Shown one piece after another: positions 11,453 to 23,758 of a DNA stretch of 64,000 bases (position 1 is the stretch's first letter; each line of letters starts with the position of its first letter). The position numbers and the translations under genes are program-made. The stretch covers positions 15,911,501 to 15,975,500 of the forward strand of contig NC_068557.1 in the NCBI RefSeq assembly GCF_022201045.2, in the 5' to 3' direction. Source of the stretch: Citrus sinensis. Taxonomy: Eukaryota; Streptophyta; Magnoliopsida; Sapindales; Rutaceae. Below the pieces are notes generated by a model that had not been told where the DNA came from, ran no database searches, and worked only from the letters and a program-made list of their open reading frames with translations.

Positions 11453-12384
11453 ATAAAATTTTATAAAATTAATTTTTTTAGAGGATATAAAATTAAATTT
11501 AAATGATCTAATTCATGCATTTTTTTTATCTGTGTTTAATTCTACTTACGCACCCTTGGTTTAACAAACAAAGAATTAGAGATGCCAAGAGAGAAGTATA
11601 ATCGAGCTCTTATTGTTATGGTTCTCCAACCAACGATCACAAACTCAACAGTTAGCATAAGATTGATTTAGTAGTGTATAATAGTATAAGCGCTTCAATG
11701 GACTAATTCATTAATAGGAAATAATATAATTCTAAGTCTAATTATGTTTTGCAACTTCATATCCAAATTAACAATAAAGTCACCAAACTAAACAAACCTA
11801 ATAAAATCCTACAACAAAATTTTCAAACCTTAAAGTTCCTAAACTTAATATGATAGTGGCGAACTAACAATGAAAGAGGGTTTCTTGAATGGTGGTGGGG
11901 TTGCTTCACAGACGGTGTCATTGGGCATGAGCAACTATTGCAATCTAGAGCAGCAGCACTATTGCACTATCTAGATCTCAACCTCAAGTTGCTATTGCTT
12001 CTGCTTTGGCTCTATGGTGCCATGGATGTGGAGAAGACAAAGGTTGAAGAAAACGAAGGCTAGAAAAAACGAAGAAAGGAGAAAAAAGAGGGAAAAGGAA
12101 ATATAAAAAGAACATGGAGAAAACAAAGAAAAATGAGAAAAAGAGGAAAAAAAGAAAAAAATATGTTTTTTTCGATTTTATCCTTGAGTCATTATAGTAA
12201 ACAACCAAAGTTAACGAATTGTCACCCATATGAGTATTTTTAAAACGTGTTACAATTTTTAAATATGTCAGAACAAATGTCATTTGGAGGTAATTAACCC
12301 TTTCCCAATCTTAGACATTGATATAGGCTTAAAAAAAAAGTTAGTAAACTTGCACTAAAAGGTAAAAAACGATGAATAACACTA
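11453..12384. other. Intergenic DNA, nothing recognised
   Basis: AT-rich DNA between two transposons. A purine-rich low-complexity block (AAGAAAGGAGAAAA style) lies at about 12030-12165 and is the reason for a long Phe-rich open frame on the minus strand, which I do not regard as a gene. Confidence 0.5.
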
Positions 12385-12852
12385 TAAGGCTACATTTGGA
12401 AGTGAAAATTAACAAAAATGACCACAAAAGTTTAGCTAATTATAAAAATAACCAGATGTTTTTTTTTTATCAAAATTAGCCAAACACCAAAATGTTAGAC
12501 CAAACTACCCTTGTCATTCTCACTCAGGGTCACTGAAATCTCTCACCTACCACTGGCACCTTAAAGCTACATTAAAGTCCATCATCAGCGACCAATTTCA
12601 CCGAAATCACATCCAACAACAACAATCCCACCGAAATCACGTCCAATAGCAGTCAAGATCTTCAAAATCAATGGTTGAAGTTCAAAAACCTTAGGTTAGC
12701 AATTTTAAATATATGCTTTATTTTATTATTGTGTTATGTTATGGTTGCATGTTGTTGTTGTATGTTGTTGTGGTGGCGGTGGTAGTGGTGGTGGAGGTTG
12801 TTGGTGTTGTTGGTGCGTTGCCAGGGTGCGTTGCTAGGAATTTCATGCGACA

Positions 12853-14408
12853 TCACGCAAATCTTCTCGGCTTTATTGGTTGTGCATAAGTCATCACCAA
12901 TGGTTCTTTGGTGTAAAATTTAGAACAAAGGCTTATGTAATCCACTTGTATGGTTAGACAAGCAATAATTGCATGCGCACAGATAAGCTGATCAAGTTGA
13001 ATTACTGTACAGGAGTAAGTTTTGTTACGTATGTCAACTATCCCCTCCTTAATACCACCGCCCAAAACATGAAATTGATACTGAGACACAAGACAAACGG
13101 TCATTCTTTCGACCAAAATTCTCCTGTCAGAGACTCTTTCATCTGCCCATGTTGTTAGACGAGTACTCATTGATTCAGCCATAATTTTACTATTATAAAA
13201 TCATTGTTGCAATATTTTCCTAAAGTGATCAACAAGATGAGTTATAAGAAATTTTTGCGGTTCCCTCATGAAAGAATTCATGCTCTCCTCAATATTGGTG
13301 GTAAGAATATTGTACATCCTACCTTCGAACTCAGACGTTACCTAATTACGTGCCCACATTATTCTTTAAATAGTCAGCTGCACTTGTGTGGAGCTGCCAC
13401 AACACCTCAAGTTATTTTTTAATTTTTTCACGTCTATATACTTTTGCTGCGTTTATAAAGGCAGACTCAAATTCATCTTAAAGAGTTTTGGACAACTTGA
13501 ATTTTGACTTTATGTTATCTTTGACATGGTAAAAATAATGTCATGGGTAGCAATGCGAAATACTTTCATAATGGCTCTCTTGATGGTAGTGCATCGGTCA
13601 AAGATATTTACTAACTTCGGCCTATCACTAATCACTCTATATAACTTCATCATAAACTATTTCCAAGCATCATTATTTTCGAATCCATGACCCCGATGGC
13701 TAATAGATACAATTAATTGTTTCCATCTAGGCATGTTGCAACAAACATACTTCCACGATATAGCCTATTTCGATGAGTACTATCTACAATAATCACTTGT
13801 CTGATGCACTGTATGAAACCCTTGATAGAAGATCTAAGACCTACAAAGTAGTATAAGAAATTATCATTTCTATTCTGCTGGAGGTGAGTAACCATACCTT
13901 CACTTGCTTTGGTCAAAATATGAGAGTATAAGGTTCTCTCATACTATTTTAAGATCAACTTCTTTAGCCTAATATGCTTGCTGATATGTTAACTGGACAT
14001 TGTATTCCTGCTGCATTTATGCTTTAATGTCATTCATAGTGTATATCTATTTTTCTTGAATAAATTTATCCACAATAATATGACCAACAACCCTGGCTCT
14101 TTACTTAACGAACACCGCCAAGCAACCTTATTTGAACAATTGTGTACATTGTCAACTCTCCTCACTACCTAAGGAATATTTTGCTCATTCAAAACTCATG
14201 TTGCTCGAATACGTCATTTACATGAGTTCGAAGAATAGTGAGCCTCGAAATGTGTTGTTATGGATCGTGCAATCTTAAAACCAAACTTATCCCTCAAGAC
14301 AACTTTGCATAGTTCTAGTATTAACTCATTTTTCTCAGTAAATAATTTACCCACTCTAACATCATCAGAATTACAACTTCTAATTAAGTTTAGAGCAACC
14401 AAGTTCAT
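12853..14408 (-). pseudogene. Mutator-like (MuDR-type) transposase pseudogene
   Basis: Three blocks read in order on the minus strand. Block 14408-14214 resembles the MuDR N-terminal domain (VGKLFTEKNEL, FGFKIARSITTHFEAH). Block 13916-13713 is the catalytic-domain start (GFIQCIRQVIIVDSTH, YRGSMFVATCLDGNN), in which the aspartate in IVDSTH corresponds to the first acidic residue of the DDE triad. Block 13182-12853 is the C-terminal SWIM zinc-finger region (SCTVIQLDQLICAHA, then a YISLCSKFY motif). Between blocks the frame is broken repeatedly, and the SWIM region has lost part of the usual Cys spacing. The family is distinct from the intact element at 31282-37568. The pseudogene cannot make a transposase. 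Confidence 0.8.
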
Positions 14409-14606
14409 TACTATTTATCTGCAAAATCTCATAAACTCTTGCCAGAAACTGATCAAACATACAATCTTTCTAAACCAAAAAAATTATATTATTGTCATTT
14501 ATGTATTCCATATACCTATTCGCCAACGTCTCCCACAAACCGTCGTAACACAATTAAAGTACAATTGAATCCATTAAGCCTAAAAAATATTAAAAAAAAC
14601 AAAACA

Positions 14607-15000
14607 CACTACAAAATATGATGAAGTGAATATTTGACATATTTTACATGGATGTCGCACAAACGAAGAATATGTGCGATATGCAAATTTATGTGCAACA
14701 AGTGCCTGTTGCATTTAAATTAAGGCAAATTTTTGGTTTGACCATGGGGGAGACCGGCAAAAAGGTTGTGGTTTTGATTCGTCTCATCGCAAGCTTCGAA
14801 ATGGTATATAATACGCTAAAAGTAGACACATATATCATAAGTTATGACCTCCGAAAATATGCATCACACATATTGTAATTTTGTGTGGCATGCTGAATTA
14901 TGTGTGACAGGCTAGGCGACAAGTACCTATCGCACGGAAATATAGTGGTATTTGTGTGCAACGAGCGTTTGTTGCCTAACCTGTTGCACATAACCTGAGT
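14607..15000. mobile_element. Possible CACTA-element end fragment
   Basis: CACTACAAAA at 14607 is the typical first ten bases of plant CACTA (En/Spm) elements. It is followed by about 390 bases with repeated words such as TGTGCGATATGC, TGTGCAACAAGTGCC, TGTGTGACAGGC and TGTGTGCAACGAGCG, resembling subterminal repeats. I found no matching TTTTGTAGTG end. It may be a truncated CACTA end or merely the interior of the Mutator-like element. Confidence 0.35.
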
Positions 15001-16048
15001 TTCATTTCCAACTCGAGTTTCTACTGTTTTTAATTTTTTTATTTCTCAACTCAAATCTAAGTACTTTAACAAATTACATTACTTTATGAATGCAAAATAA
15101 CAATATTTACAACAAAATCTACATCAATTTTGAACTTAAACCCTAGGCTTAATACATTAAAAATTCATATTGTGGAAGAACATACACTAACTATTAAGAT
15201 GATCTCCAATTGATGATTTTATATTTATGTTATATTGAGAATGTTGAGATTTATTGATAGTGTTGCAAGTGTTGAAGTTTGTTGAGAGTGTTGAGTATTA
15301 TAAGAGTGACATTATTTGAAAATTTGTTGAAAGTGATGAGGGCAATTTGGTCCAAAATACTGATATTTGCTAGTTATGATAAGAAAAAATTTGAGGGGTT
15401 AAATTTGAAAAATGCAAAAATATTGTGGCCATTTTCACAAATTTGGCCATTTGGATAGTAAGATTGGATTGAATTAACTTTTAAAATTAAATTGGATCCG
15501 ATTAGATTGAATTAGATTAGATCATATATAATACTATCTTTTGTTTGGTACATTATTAGACAAATACTATGTTAATTTAATTTAACAAAGCTGAATAGCT
15601 ATTGAAATAATATAATATTTTTAAAATTATATTGATAATTATTGACTTTAATATTTAACATTCAATATTATTATAAAGAAATAGTTGATTATTTTTACAT
15701 TTAATATTCAATACTAGTTTAAATAAATTAATGAATAAAATTTTGATATTCTATATAATATAAAATTCCAGGTTAAAAAATTATGAAATTAGATTCTATG
15801 TTCAATTTTTATTGAAATATTAGGTTAAATGAAATAAAAGAGTGATAAAGAGGACACAAGTCCTTTATCTAATTTTATCCCACCTAAGCCATATAAAAAT
15901 AAGGACTAATAATCCTATTAGTTTTGAACTAAATTTTAGTCAACGCTATTAGTCAATGACATTCAAATATACCTTAGATTAGATTATTTTGTTAGTTCCA
16001 AAATCTAATCAAATCTCACAATTTATCCAAGCTCCCAAATATAGCCTA

Positions 16049-17259
16049 ACAGTACAACACTATGTTGGGCTTAATATAATTTGGATAATACCACCCTATG
16101 AATTTCTTACAATTGGAAGAATAAAAGGAATAAAGCGGCTTCACACAACAAGGTCTGATTATAAAAGAATAGAATTTTATAAATTTGGCTTGGGACTTGT
16201 TCATTAAACATTCTTAAATTTATTAATTTTAATTTTATAAATTTAGTTATTCATATTTTGTAACTTATGTATGATTTTTTGATATTTACATCTTAATATT
16301 TAAAAAATAATTTTTGTGACTATTATCTAAATGATAAAATATCTTAATGGAAAGTAAGTACCATATTCTAAAAAGATCTCTATTAAATATACTTATTTCC
16401 TAAACTATAAAACATAATGTTTTTATTCTTTTGACGTATAATGACATAAATGTCAAATAATCATGTTTAAGTTTTTATTTATTTATAAAAATAAATTAGA
16501 TGCCACTTATATTCGAATAGTAAAAAAAATCATTCAAATATTTGTATTAAAACTCATCCAAACATCAATTAAATTCAAATCTATTCAGATCTCAGATGAA
16601 AAAAAAATGTTATCTCAGTCTACCCAAGCCCAACAGGTTAACACCAAAAAAACCAAAAAAATAAAAAAATAAAATCACAAAAACCCACCCCTTCACAAAA
16701 TAAAATCACCTCATAACCTCTTGACGAACCCTTACTCTAGGCCATCAAAACCTCGATGCACCACTATCTTTACGTCATAACCTTCCGATTCAAACACATG
16801 AGAGACATCATCTAAGGACCTGGGATAACGGTCCTCCTCATTGGATAGCAAAGGCAAAGCTAATAGATCTATCTCAGAAAAAAAAAGTTTAATTACCAAA
16901 TTATCCTTATTGGAACCTACAAGAATTTTATATTAATTAGTTGTATGATCGAATTTTATATTAATTAGTTGTATAATCGCTTCAACTATCGTTGAATTCA
17001 TGCCAAAGTTCATTCCACTTTCAACTTCAACCTCTCATCTTTTTATGTCTCTCTGACATTTAAGCCTTTAAAATTCACATCAAGGAACAATTTAAAAATT
17101 CTAGAGGAAAAGAAGTAAATAGCATACACATTTTACAAAGTTATCTTGTATGATAAAAGAACATCGAATTAGAAAAAAAAATCAACCTACCCAAAATATA
17201 TATATATCTGTGTGTGTGTGTGTGCGCGCGCGAGCTCTAGTATTGCATAGCACTGCAAG
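16049..17259. other. AT-rich intergenic DNA with small repeats
   Basis: No gene is recognised. A 28-bp tandem duplication (GAATTTTATATTAATTAG...) occupies 16923-16950 and 16951-16978 with one mismatch. The short frames are low-complexity. Confidence 0.5.
17196..17232. repeat. Compound (TA)n(TG)n(CG)n microsatellite
   Basis: Consecutive TA, TG and CG dinucleotide runs, all alternating purine-pyrimidine. The end abuts GAGCTC. Confidence 0.85.
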
Positions 17260-17736
17260 TAGGGTTGGTAAAAAAAGCCTAGCTCGGCCCGACCCAGGCC
17301 CGCGAACCTAAAGCCTGACCCGCATAGGTTGGGCCTAGATATGGGCTAAAAAATACAAAGCTTGCATAGTTTTAGCCTAGATAAAGTCTAGAAAAAAGCC
17401 CAGGCTTTTAATTTATAAATAAAAAATAAATTAAATTTAAGTAAAAAAGAAAAAAAATTAAAATATTAAATTAATATATTTTCTTATGTTAGTATTTGTG
17501 ATTTATTATGTTGCGTTATTAATATTTTGTGTATTAAAATATTATTCTATTATGTATTAGATAATTATCTTTAATTTAATTTTTTTACTTTATAAAAAAA
17601 TATTTTATATTTAATAGAAAAGTGTAGACCAGGCCCAATCAAGCTTTTAAAGAGCTTGAGTTTATTCTCAATAATATGAATGGCTTGAGCCTGAGCTTGG
17701 AAAAACCCGGCCCAAGCCCATATTTTGCCAATCCTA
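17260..17736. mobile_element. hAT-type MITE
   Basis: This 477-bp element has ends TAGGGTTGGTAAAA (left) and inverted TAGGATTGGCAAAA (right). Both ends carry subterminal GGCCCG/GGGC-rich repeats and the centre is AT-rich. The 8-bp flanks ACTGCAAG (17252-17259) and ACAACAAG (17737-17744) agree at six of eight positions, consistent with an aged hAT target duplication. The termini match the hAT remnant at 2034-2201, which probably represents the same family. It has no coding capacity. Confidence 0.75.
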
Positions 17737-17744
17737 ACAACAAG

Positions 17745-18116
17745 TTCACAACAAACACACCAACATCACTGTCACCGCCGGCAATAGCAACACAAAAACA
17801 ACAACAATAATAAGATAAAAAAAGAAATAAAAAGAAAAGAGAAAATTCAATAAGTTCAGAAAATAACCGATGAATATTGAGTTTTTATTTTCTAAAGATA
17901 CCAAAAAACTTGAAAAAAAAATTGATCATACATTCAAAAATTAATTAGTTGAAATGAATAACAACAAAAACGTTGTTTTCTAGCAACAATTTTCTAAATT
18001 ACAACATCGTTTCAACAAAAGAACAAGCCTTCGCTAAGGAGCAACCTTGCCAAAAGAATTTGAAATAAAGAAAACAAACAAGATTCAAATGGACATTGGT
18101 AATTAAAAAAAAAAAA
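17745..18116. other. 3' flank of the syntaxin gene
   Basis: AT-rich, A-rich DNA with no gene. It probably contains the 3' untranslated region and polyadenylation signals of the minus-strand syntaxin gene. Confidence 0.5.
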
Positions 18117-19022
18117 TCACTGAGGACTATTAACAATAAGAGTTGATATAAGTGGAAAAAGAAAAACAATAATGAGAATAATGCCAAGCAATATGGCAAT
18201 ACAAGTCCATTTCCTGGAGTCCTTCTGGCTTTCCCTAGCGAACTCCAGCTGCTCAGTTCCTCTCCTCACAAACGAATTAGCATGCGCCACGTGGCTCTCG
18301 ATATCATTCAGCTGGTGCCCTTGTGCTTCCACCAATGCAAACATGTCCAAGAAGACCTGATGAAGCTCAAGCAAATTCTTCTCAATCTCCTTCACAGCAT
18401 CATGCCTCTCTTGTATCTCCGATATTGTGTCCATAATCTGCCCTCTCCCCTGTTCTTGAATTGCCTTCTGAAGGAAGTTCTCACTCTCCCCACTGGATAT
18501 CAAATTCTCAATCATTTGTTCATCTGCTTGCTGCCCCGTTACTGTAAAATACCTTCTCTCAATTGTTTCCTGATACTCAGCTGTCATTTTAGCCCTCAGA
18601 TGCTGAAAATCATCCATGGTGTCCTTCAGTTTCTTTCCCAAACCAGCAACAACCGAGGTCCTGGTTCTGTCCACAGATGATCCTGGACCGCACCCTGGAA
18701 CTTTTCTGTTAGCTGCATTGGATTTTTCAAGAGCCTCAAGCTTTCCCTTTATAACTTTGACCCGTTTCAGGACTTGCTCAACGTCGGAATCCATTCTGGC
18801 TCGAATCTGCTTCATGGTTTTTGCGTTGTGGGCAACTTTGGTCTCTTCATTTGATTCCTGTAACCTTTTGTAAAGCTTCTCGACCACTTTCATATCCTCT
18901 TTCACATTCTCCACGTCGTCGAAGAACTTGTCGAGATTTTCCGTCCCTTTTCTAATCTCCCCGCCGGCCTCCAGGTCGACATTGGAGTATCTCTTGAATG
19001 AGTTCGAAATGAGGTCGTTCAT
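18117..19022 (-). CDS. SYP1-group plasma-membrane syntaxin (Qa-SNARE, SYP12-like)
   Basis: Single-exon frame of 301 residues, the normal length of plant SYP1 syntaxins. It starts [12 protein letters not shown], the conserved opening of this group. The N-terminal regulatory three-helix bundle spans about residues 30-150, including [12 protein letters not shown] and [15 protein letters not shown]. The family-typical RRYFTVTG and [20 protein letters not shown] precede the SNARE helix at about 205-265 ([20 protein letters not shown]...), with its central Gln in [15 protein letters not shown]-terminal membrane anchor follows at about 275-297. Such Qa-SNAREs drive secretory-vesicle fusion at the plasma membrane. 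The sequence is closest in my memory to the SYP124/125/131 type used in tip-growing cells, but the exact orthologue is uncertain. Confidence 0.93.
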   Translation of the reverse strand: MNDLISNSFKRYSNVDLEAGGEIRKGTENLDKFFDDVENVKEDMKVVEKLYKRLQESNEETKVAHNAKTMKQIRARMDSDVEQVLKRVKVIKGKLEALEKSNAANRKVPGCGPGSSVDRTRTSVVAGLGKKLKDTMDDFQHLRAKMTAEYQETIERRYFTVTGQQADEQMIENLISSGESENFLQKAIQEQGRGQIMDTISEIQERHDAVKEIEKNLLELHQVFLDMFALVEAQGHQLNDIESHVAHANSFVRRGTEQLEFARESQKDSRKWTCIAILLGIILIIVFLFPLISTLIVNSPQ

Positions 19023-19945
19023 TTCGGCAGATTTTTTTTCTTTTTTTCCCTTTTTTTGGGTTAAATTTATTATTTGACAAACAAACGGGTGTTCAGGGGA
19101 ATAAAAATCCCCCGAATTGAATGAACTTTCTGTTTTCTTTCAAGTTTTTTTCTTCCTTCTTCTCCAAGATTATATACTAACGGATTGTTTGGTAATCTTC
19201 CATTAAAATTTGGAGGAAGAGGTAGAGATGATGGTAGAAGCAAAAACTTCATCAAGAGAAGCAATGGGGTCGCGTTGGGGTTGGGGGTCTCGAGAATAAT
19301 CGAGGGCTTGGATCAGTCAGAGGCTTGGAGTGATTAATTCTCTGTGACCAGCCAAATCAATAAAAGGACGGTCGTTAAAGTAGGAGATCATTTTGCCACA
19401 TGGCAGCTTCTGCTTCAGAAAATATTTGGAACTGGATTTGACCAGGTCTTAAGTCATTCTTAATAAGACCGTTTTATTGTACGATTTGAACCCATTTACT
19501 GATTTACACTAATCTAATTTATGCTGGCTGTCATACAAGTTAATGTGTTAAAGAAAAAAAAAATTAAATTCTCCATTAATCTTGGGAGCTTAATGAAGAC
19601 GTGCCCTTTATCTTATAGCTGCGTCCTCAAACAGCAAAGCATGTCTGAAGATACTTGGAATTGTTCTTAAACAAAGTAATAGCCTGCAGTCAGATACTTG
19701 AAGGTTGACTTGACAGCATGATCTTGAAATATTTGAGTGTCGGATACAATCCATTTACACTATGATCCAAGTGGTGCTCAACAAACTTTCTTTCAAAGAT
19801 ATTTGAGAAACCATAATATTGGGGACTACAAGTTATGATGATCAAAACTAGATTACATCTCCATCAAATCCTAGTATACCGAATGTCAGCTTCCGAGTAT
19901 TTCTATCTATCGTTCAAAATTCTTGTTCAAAACACATGAAATAAG
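19023..19945. other. Promoter region of the syntaxin gene and 3' flank of the QWRF gene
   Basis: About 920 bases between two minus-strand genes. A minus-strand TATATAAT at about 19169-19176, some 150 bases before the syntaxin ATG, is a candidate TATA box. A T/C-rich leader lies between. Nothing else is recognised. Confidence 0.45.
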
Positions 19946-22900
19946 TTATGAAGAGATTTCTTCGTCTTGTTTTTCTTGAAGCTGCTGCAGTTTTTGCCAT
20001 GATATCAACTGAATAATGTAACATTTTAAACTCCTCTCTCGAACCTGCGGACAAAAATTTAAGAGGAAATTATCCTAAAAGATTCCAACCAATTTAAGAA
20101 GTTGCATACAAACATAGGTTCTTTGCCGAAAGATGAAATTGAAAGATCAAACATCTATTTTTTTTTTTTTAAGTTTTTTATGTGTAGAGAGAATTAATAT
20201 TTAAAACATAATATTTTAGAAGACATTCAGCGCTGCGTTTGTTTTACCTCTAACATTGCTACGGTCCTAGAAAGTTCAAGAAATTCCTCCATGAGCAATT
20301 TCTCTTGTGCAACAGTCTTTGCTAACTCTGAAAGCAACAACACGGTCTCTTCAGCCTACCGACAAAAAACTTGGAAGTTAAGTTCGTATCATACACAAGG
20401 CCTAGGTATTGGTTCAGCATGGATACAGAACTGCTTACCGATGGTGAAAAGCTAGCTAGCATTGACTTGATAGAAGCTGCAACATCAGAAGCATGGCGAA
20501 GAGCAATGGCAGCTGCTTGTGAATCCAACTACAAGCTTGGTTTTATTAGTCAAAACTATTTTTTAGTTAGCAAAAAGAACAATTCAAAAAACACTTTTGC
20601 GAGTTTTGAGTTTTACGTACCTTTGCTCCTTCAACAACAGGCACCCTGCAAACGACAGACTGCAAACTTTCTTTCGTCATTGAAACGGCTGCTTGATGTT
20701 GCCTTTCCATATCTCCCCAGGATTCTAGTGGTTTAAGCTACACATACATATAATCATATATTGATATTTGAATTTGATCATTTACAATAAGAAAAAACTA
20801 AAAGAGCACAAGATAGTATTTGTGAAGTTACAACTCACTTGAGACTCAAGTACAAAATACAGCCTCATTTGAAGCTTTTCCCTTTCAAGCTGTAATTTCT
20901 TATGTATCACTGAATCTTGCAATTTCTTGAGACTTCCCCGGGCACACAACAAAATGTTCTGCAAAATCATTGCAGAGAGTTACATATAGAAGAAATCGAA
21001 TAATATTATAGTTTTATAACACTGTAAACTGATTATCTGATTATGAACAATGTAAACTCATTCTAATTCTTTTAGCAGTATGCAAAAACTACTAAATCTG
21101 ATTCAATTTGTGTGTGTGTGTGTGTGTTTTTTTTTTTTTTTTAATTTTCATTTTAGAGACTTATTGTGAATTTTTAATCACAACCTGAAAAATTCGCGGA
21201 AGAGTATTGAATACATCCATCAGTCTGAGCTTCAAACCTCCCAAGAGATATGCCATGTGCAGGGCATCCCAATTCGATTGTCTAATATGATAGTTTCATA
21301 TATCTACTAAATCAAATCAAAATTTCGATCAAATCACATATGGCAATATACTAAGATTTCTAATTCTTTAAGAAGTTTATCTAAAAGATTCGTGATATGA
21401 ATGGGTGGGCGGCTATTGTAATAAAATTGAGTATATTTTCTACTTCTACACTAAGTTAAAAATGGATTGCATACATTCAATGTGTTCTTTTATGCCGATT
21501 ATCTGGGCATGTTAATGTATTTTATAGGCAACTTGTCAAACTGAATACTATTTTGGTTAAAAAAATTAATTAATCTGCAGTGGAGCTACATTAAGCTCAA
21601 ACAAGACTAAAAGGATAAAACTTGATGTCGCCGGCGCCAAACAGAATTTGCCGGCCTAATTATTATACTACCCTTTTAAATTAACATTACTTTACTCAGA
21701 ATCTAGGATTAAACATTCAAAATTAAATTTTTGTAATACAAAAATTTAGGTGCGTGCGTTCTTTTATTTTTAGTAGACACATTACTAAACTATGTAGTTT
21801 CATAAATAGATGAGTTTTCAATGCTATATAAAATTACGTGGTTTAATTACTCATATATATCTATATATATAGAGAGAGAGAGAGACCACTCAATAAGACT
21901 TAAGAAATTAAGCAGATCGATACCTCCACTTGATTAGTAATATTCCCATTGACAGCATCAGCTCTAGCATTTGCAAACCGCCACTGGAACAATCGATTAT
22001 GAAGCAATCTCAGCTGATGAACAGTCTCCACATCTCCTGATCGCATCGGCGACGATGAGTTTTTCTTACTCTTGAACAAATCCAACCCCAAATTCAGCAA
22101 TTTCTCCACACCCTTGGCCCTGGAAGTACTATTAGGCGGCCTCAAACTCGAAAACGACATAGGTCTTTGCTTGCTCTCTACGGACATAGGCGGGGAACCT
22201 GATCGCCCCGGTGACAAGGCCCATTGTGATGTTGCACTTGCATAGCCCGTTAGTGAATTAGCCCTCGTGATCGCGTTCTTGATCGTTGACATTTTCATTC
22301 TCGGAGACCTATCTAATGAGAGCGTATTCTGAATGTCGGAGTCTGAATTCATTCTTTTAGGCCTAGTAGATACATTATAAATATCCTGCATGTATTTTGA
22401 TGGAACTTCAATACCGGATTTTGAGGAAACTTTAGTACTGATCTCCAGAGAGTTACAATCCGTGGTTGAATATTTGTGGCTACATTCAGATTCTGACTCA
22501 AGATTGTCAAGAAAAGAGTCTCTTGGTCTTTGATTTGATTTACTGTAAAGGGCATTTTCATCAAAAGATAATCTTCCAGGAATAAAATTACCTGAGCCTG
22601 AAAGTGAAGAAGAAGAAGATGATGATGATTTTCCTGAAAACTTGAACTTTCCTGTGTACCTCATTGAACCTCCAAGAATCGGTCTATGATTTTCCTTTGC
22701 ACTTTGTTTCTCTTTCTCATTCTCGAACCTATTAAACTCACTGCAACTTCTTTGCCTACCAAGAGAGAAGATATTATTATTACCCGATAATTTTTTATGG
22801 TCAAGATAGTCTTTTAATCTCTCATTCCCAAGATGGTCGGCGAGACTAGTACCAAGGTTCTTGTTTGACGGTGATGAAGAAGAAGTAGTGGAAGAAGGCC

Positions 22901-23150
22901 AAAGGCCTCGAATGAAACCTGATGATATGGATGAGGAGGAGTCTTGATGCTTTCGGGTATCCGGTGGCGTTGATGGCTTTGTGCCGGCGCGATGTGGATG
23001 TGGAGAGCGAGCTTGTTTTGGAGACTGGATTGGCGTGTCACTCGATGGTGTTGCTTTTGGAGACAGGAATCTCGAACTTACTTCTCTTGATTTTGGTCTT
23101 CTTGTCTTGAGAGATTGATCTGTAAACGTTGAATCATTAACACCCTTCAT
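19946..23150 (-). CDS. QWRF-motif microtubule-associated protein, six exons
   Basis: Exons on the minus strand are 23150-21924, 20958-20839, 20737-20621, 20528-20439, 20355-20248 and 20044-19946. All junctions are GT-AG in phase 0, giving 586 residues. The ATG at 23150 (MKGVNDSTF) is chosen because the upstream open frame is non-conserved. Exon 1 encodes a basic Ser/Pro-rich disordered half (SKATPSSDTPIQSP-like stretches, NKNLGTSLADHLGNERLKDY) that should bind microtubules. It also carries the family blocks SLTGYASATSQWALSPGRSG and the name-giving QWRFANARADA. Exons 2-6 encode a helical C-terminal domain (LKKLQDSVIHKKLQLE, LKPLESWGDMERQH, RVPVVEGAK, AETVLLLSELAKTVAQEK-like). QWRF proteins bind microtubules, and EDE1/AUG8 is an augmin subunit. 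Which QWRF member this is remains unresolved. Confidence 0.88.
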
Positions 23151-23758
23151 GTAGGTAGGGGTTGCTTTCGGGATTCGGATACAGAGATTTTTTTTCAGGT
23201 TTTGTTTAGTTTGAAAATGGATGAGAAGAAAACAAACATTTGAAAGTAGCGGCAAAGTAGATATAGATAGATACACACGGCCGGCGAACCATGAGGCTTA
23301 TTGTTTTGTGACTCAAGTTACTTAAATATCCCACCGTAATGACTTTTAAGGATTTTTTTTTTTTTGGTTTTTGGGAGAGGCAAAGGAAAGGGTAGAATTG
23401 AGAAAGTACTTGATGGTTTGAGTATTTTTAGCGACGTCGGGACTCGGGCAGTAGTAGACAAGACTGAGAAATTGGCATTAAACAGTTTCATTCTCTCCTC
23501 AAAAAAAAAAAAAAAAAAAACAGTTTCATTCTGGGATTGGACTGCCGGCGTTGTGTGTTCCAAGTGAGAATCGTGTGCTACTGACACTTGGCTAATATAT
23601 ATATATTGATAGCACGTGGCTAATATATTTTGTTTACAAATAAAATGGCTTCAATTTTTCGATGTACACATCAGATCTCCAGTTTGGGCTCACAAATGGA
23701 ACCTGGGCTTAAAAGGCCGAGAGACCAAGAAATAAATGCTGCGAAAACAAAAAATATT
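23151..23758. other. 5' region of the QWRF gene
   Basis: Leader and promoter of the minus-strand QWRF gene. A poly(A) run of 20 lies at about 23501-23520, and an (AT)n stretch at about 23596-23607. The short open frames here are low-complexity shadows. Confidence 0.45.

Larger units (their letters stand above)
12401..15447. mobile_element. Decayed Mutator-like element nested in a MITE
   Basis: Diverged terminal inverted repeats can be followed for over 100 bases: left AACAAAAATGACCACAAAAG against inverted right GTGAAAATGGCCACAATATT, and left GACCAAACTACCCTTGTCAT against right GACCAAATTGCCCTCATCAC. The 8-bp words CATTTGGA at 12393-12400 and 15448-15455 form the target duplication, and its inner sequence is part of the host MITE terminus. 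It contains the remains of a minus-strand transposase gene and a CACTA-like segment. Confidence 0.75.
12388..16045. mobile_element. PIF/Harbinger (Tourist-like) MITE, split by a Mutator-like insertion
   Basis: The left end at 12388 begins GGCTACATTTGGA. The inverted right end at 16045 begins GGCTATATTTGGGAGC. The flanks are TAA (12385-12387) and TAA (16046-16048), the 3-bp duplication of PIF/Harbinger elements. Only 13 bases of the left end precede the Mutator-like element 12401-15447. Without that insertion the MITE is about 610 bases, AT-rich, with no coding capacity. The subterminal GATTGGATTGAATTA and inverted GATTTGATTAGATT words also pair. Confidence 0.65.

Noticed and set aside
11984..12283. 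Phe-rich minus-strand frame of 99 codons
   Set aside because: Produced by a purine-rich low-complexity tract on the other strand.
15440..16045. Stand-alone MITE starting near 15440
   Set aside because: Its left end pairs properly only if it continues at 12388, so it is better explained as a MITE split by the Mutator-like element.
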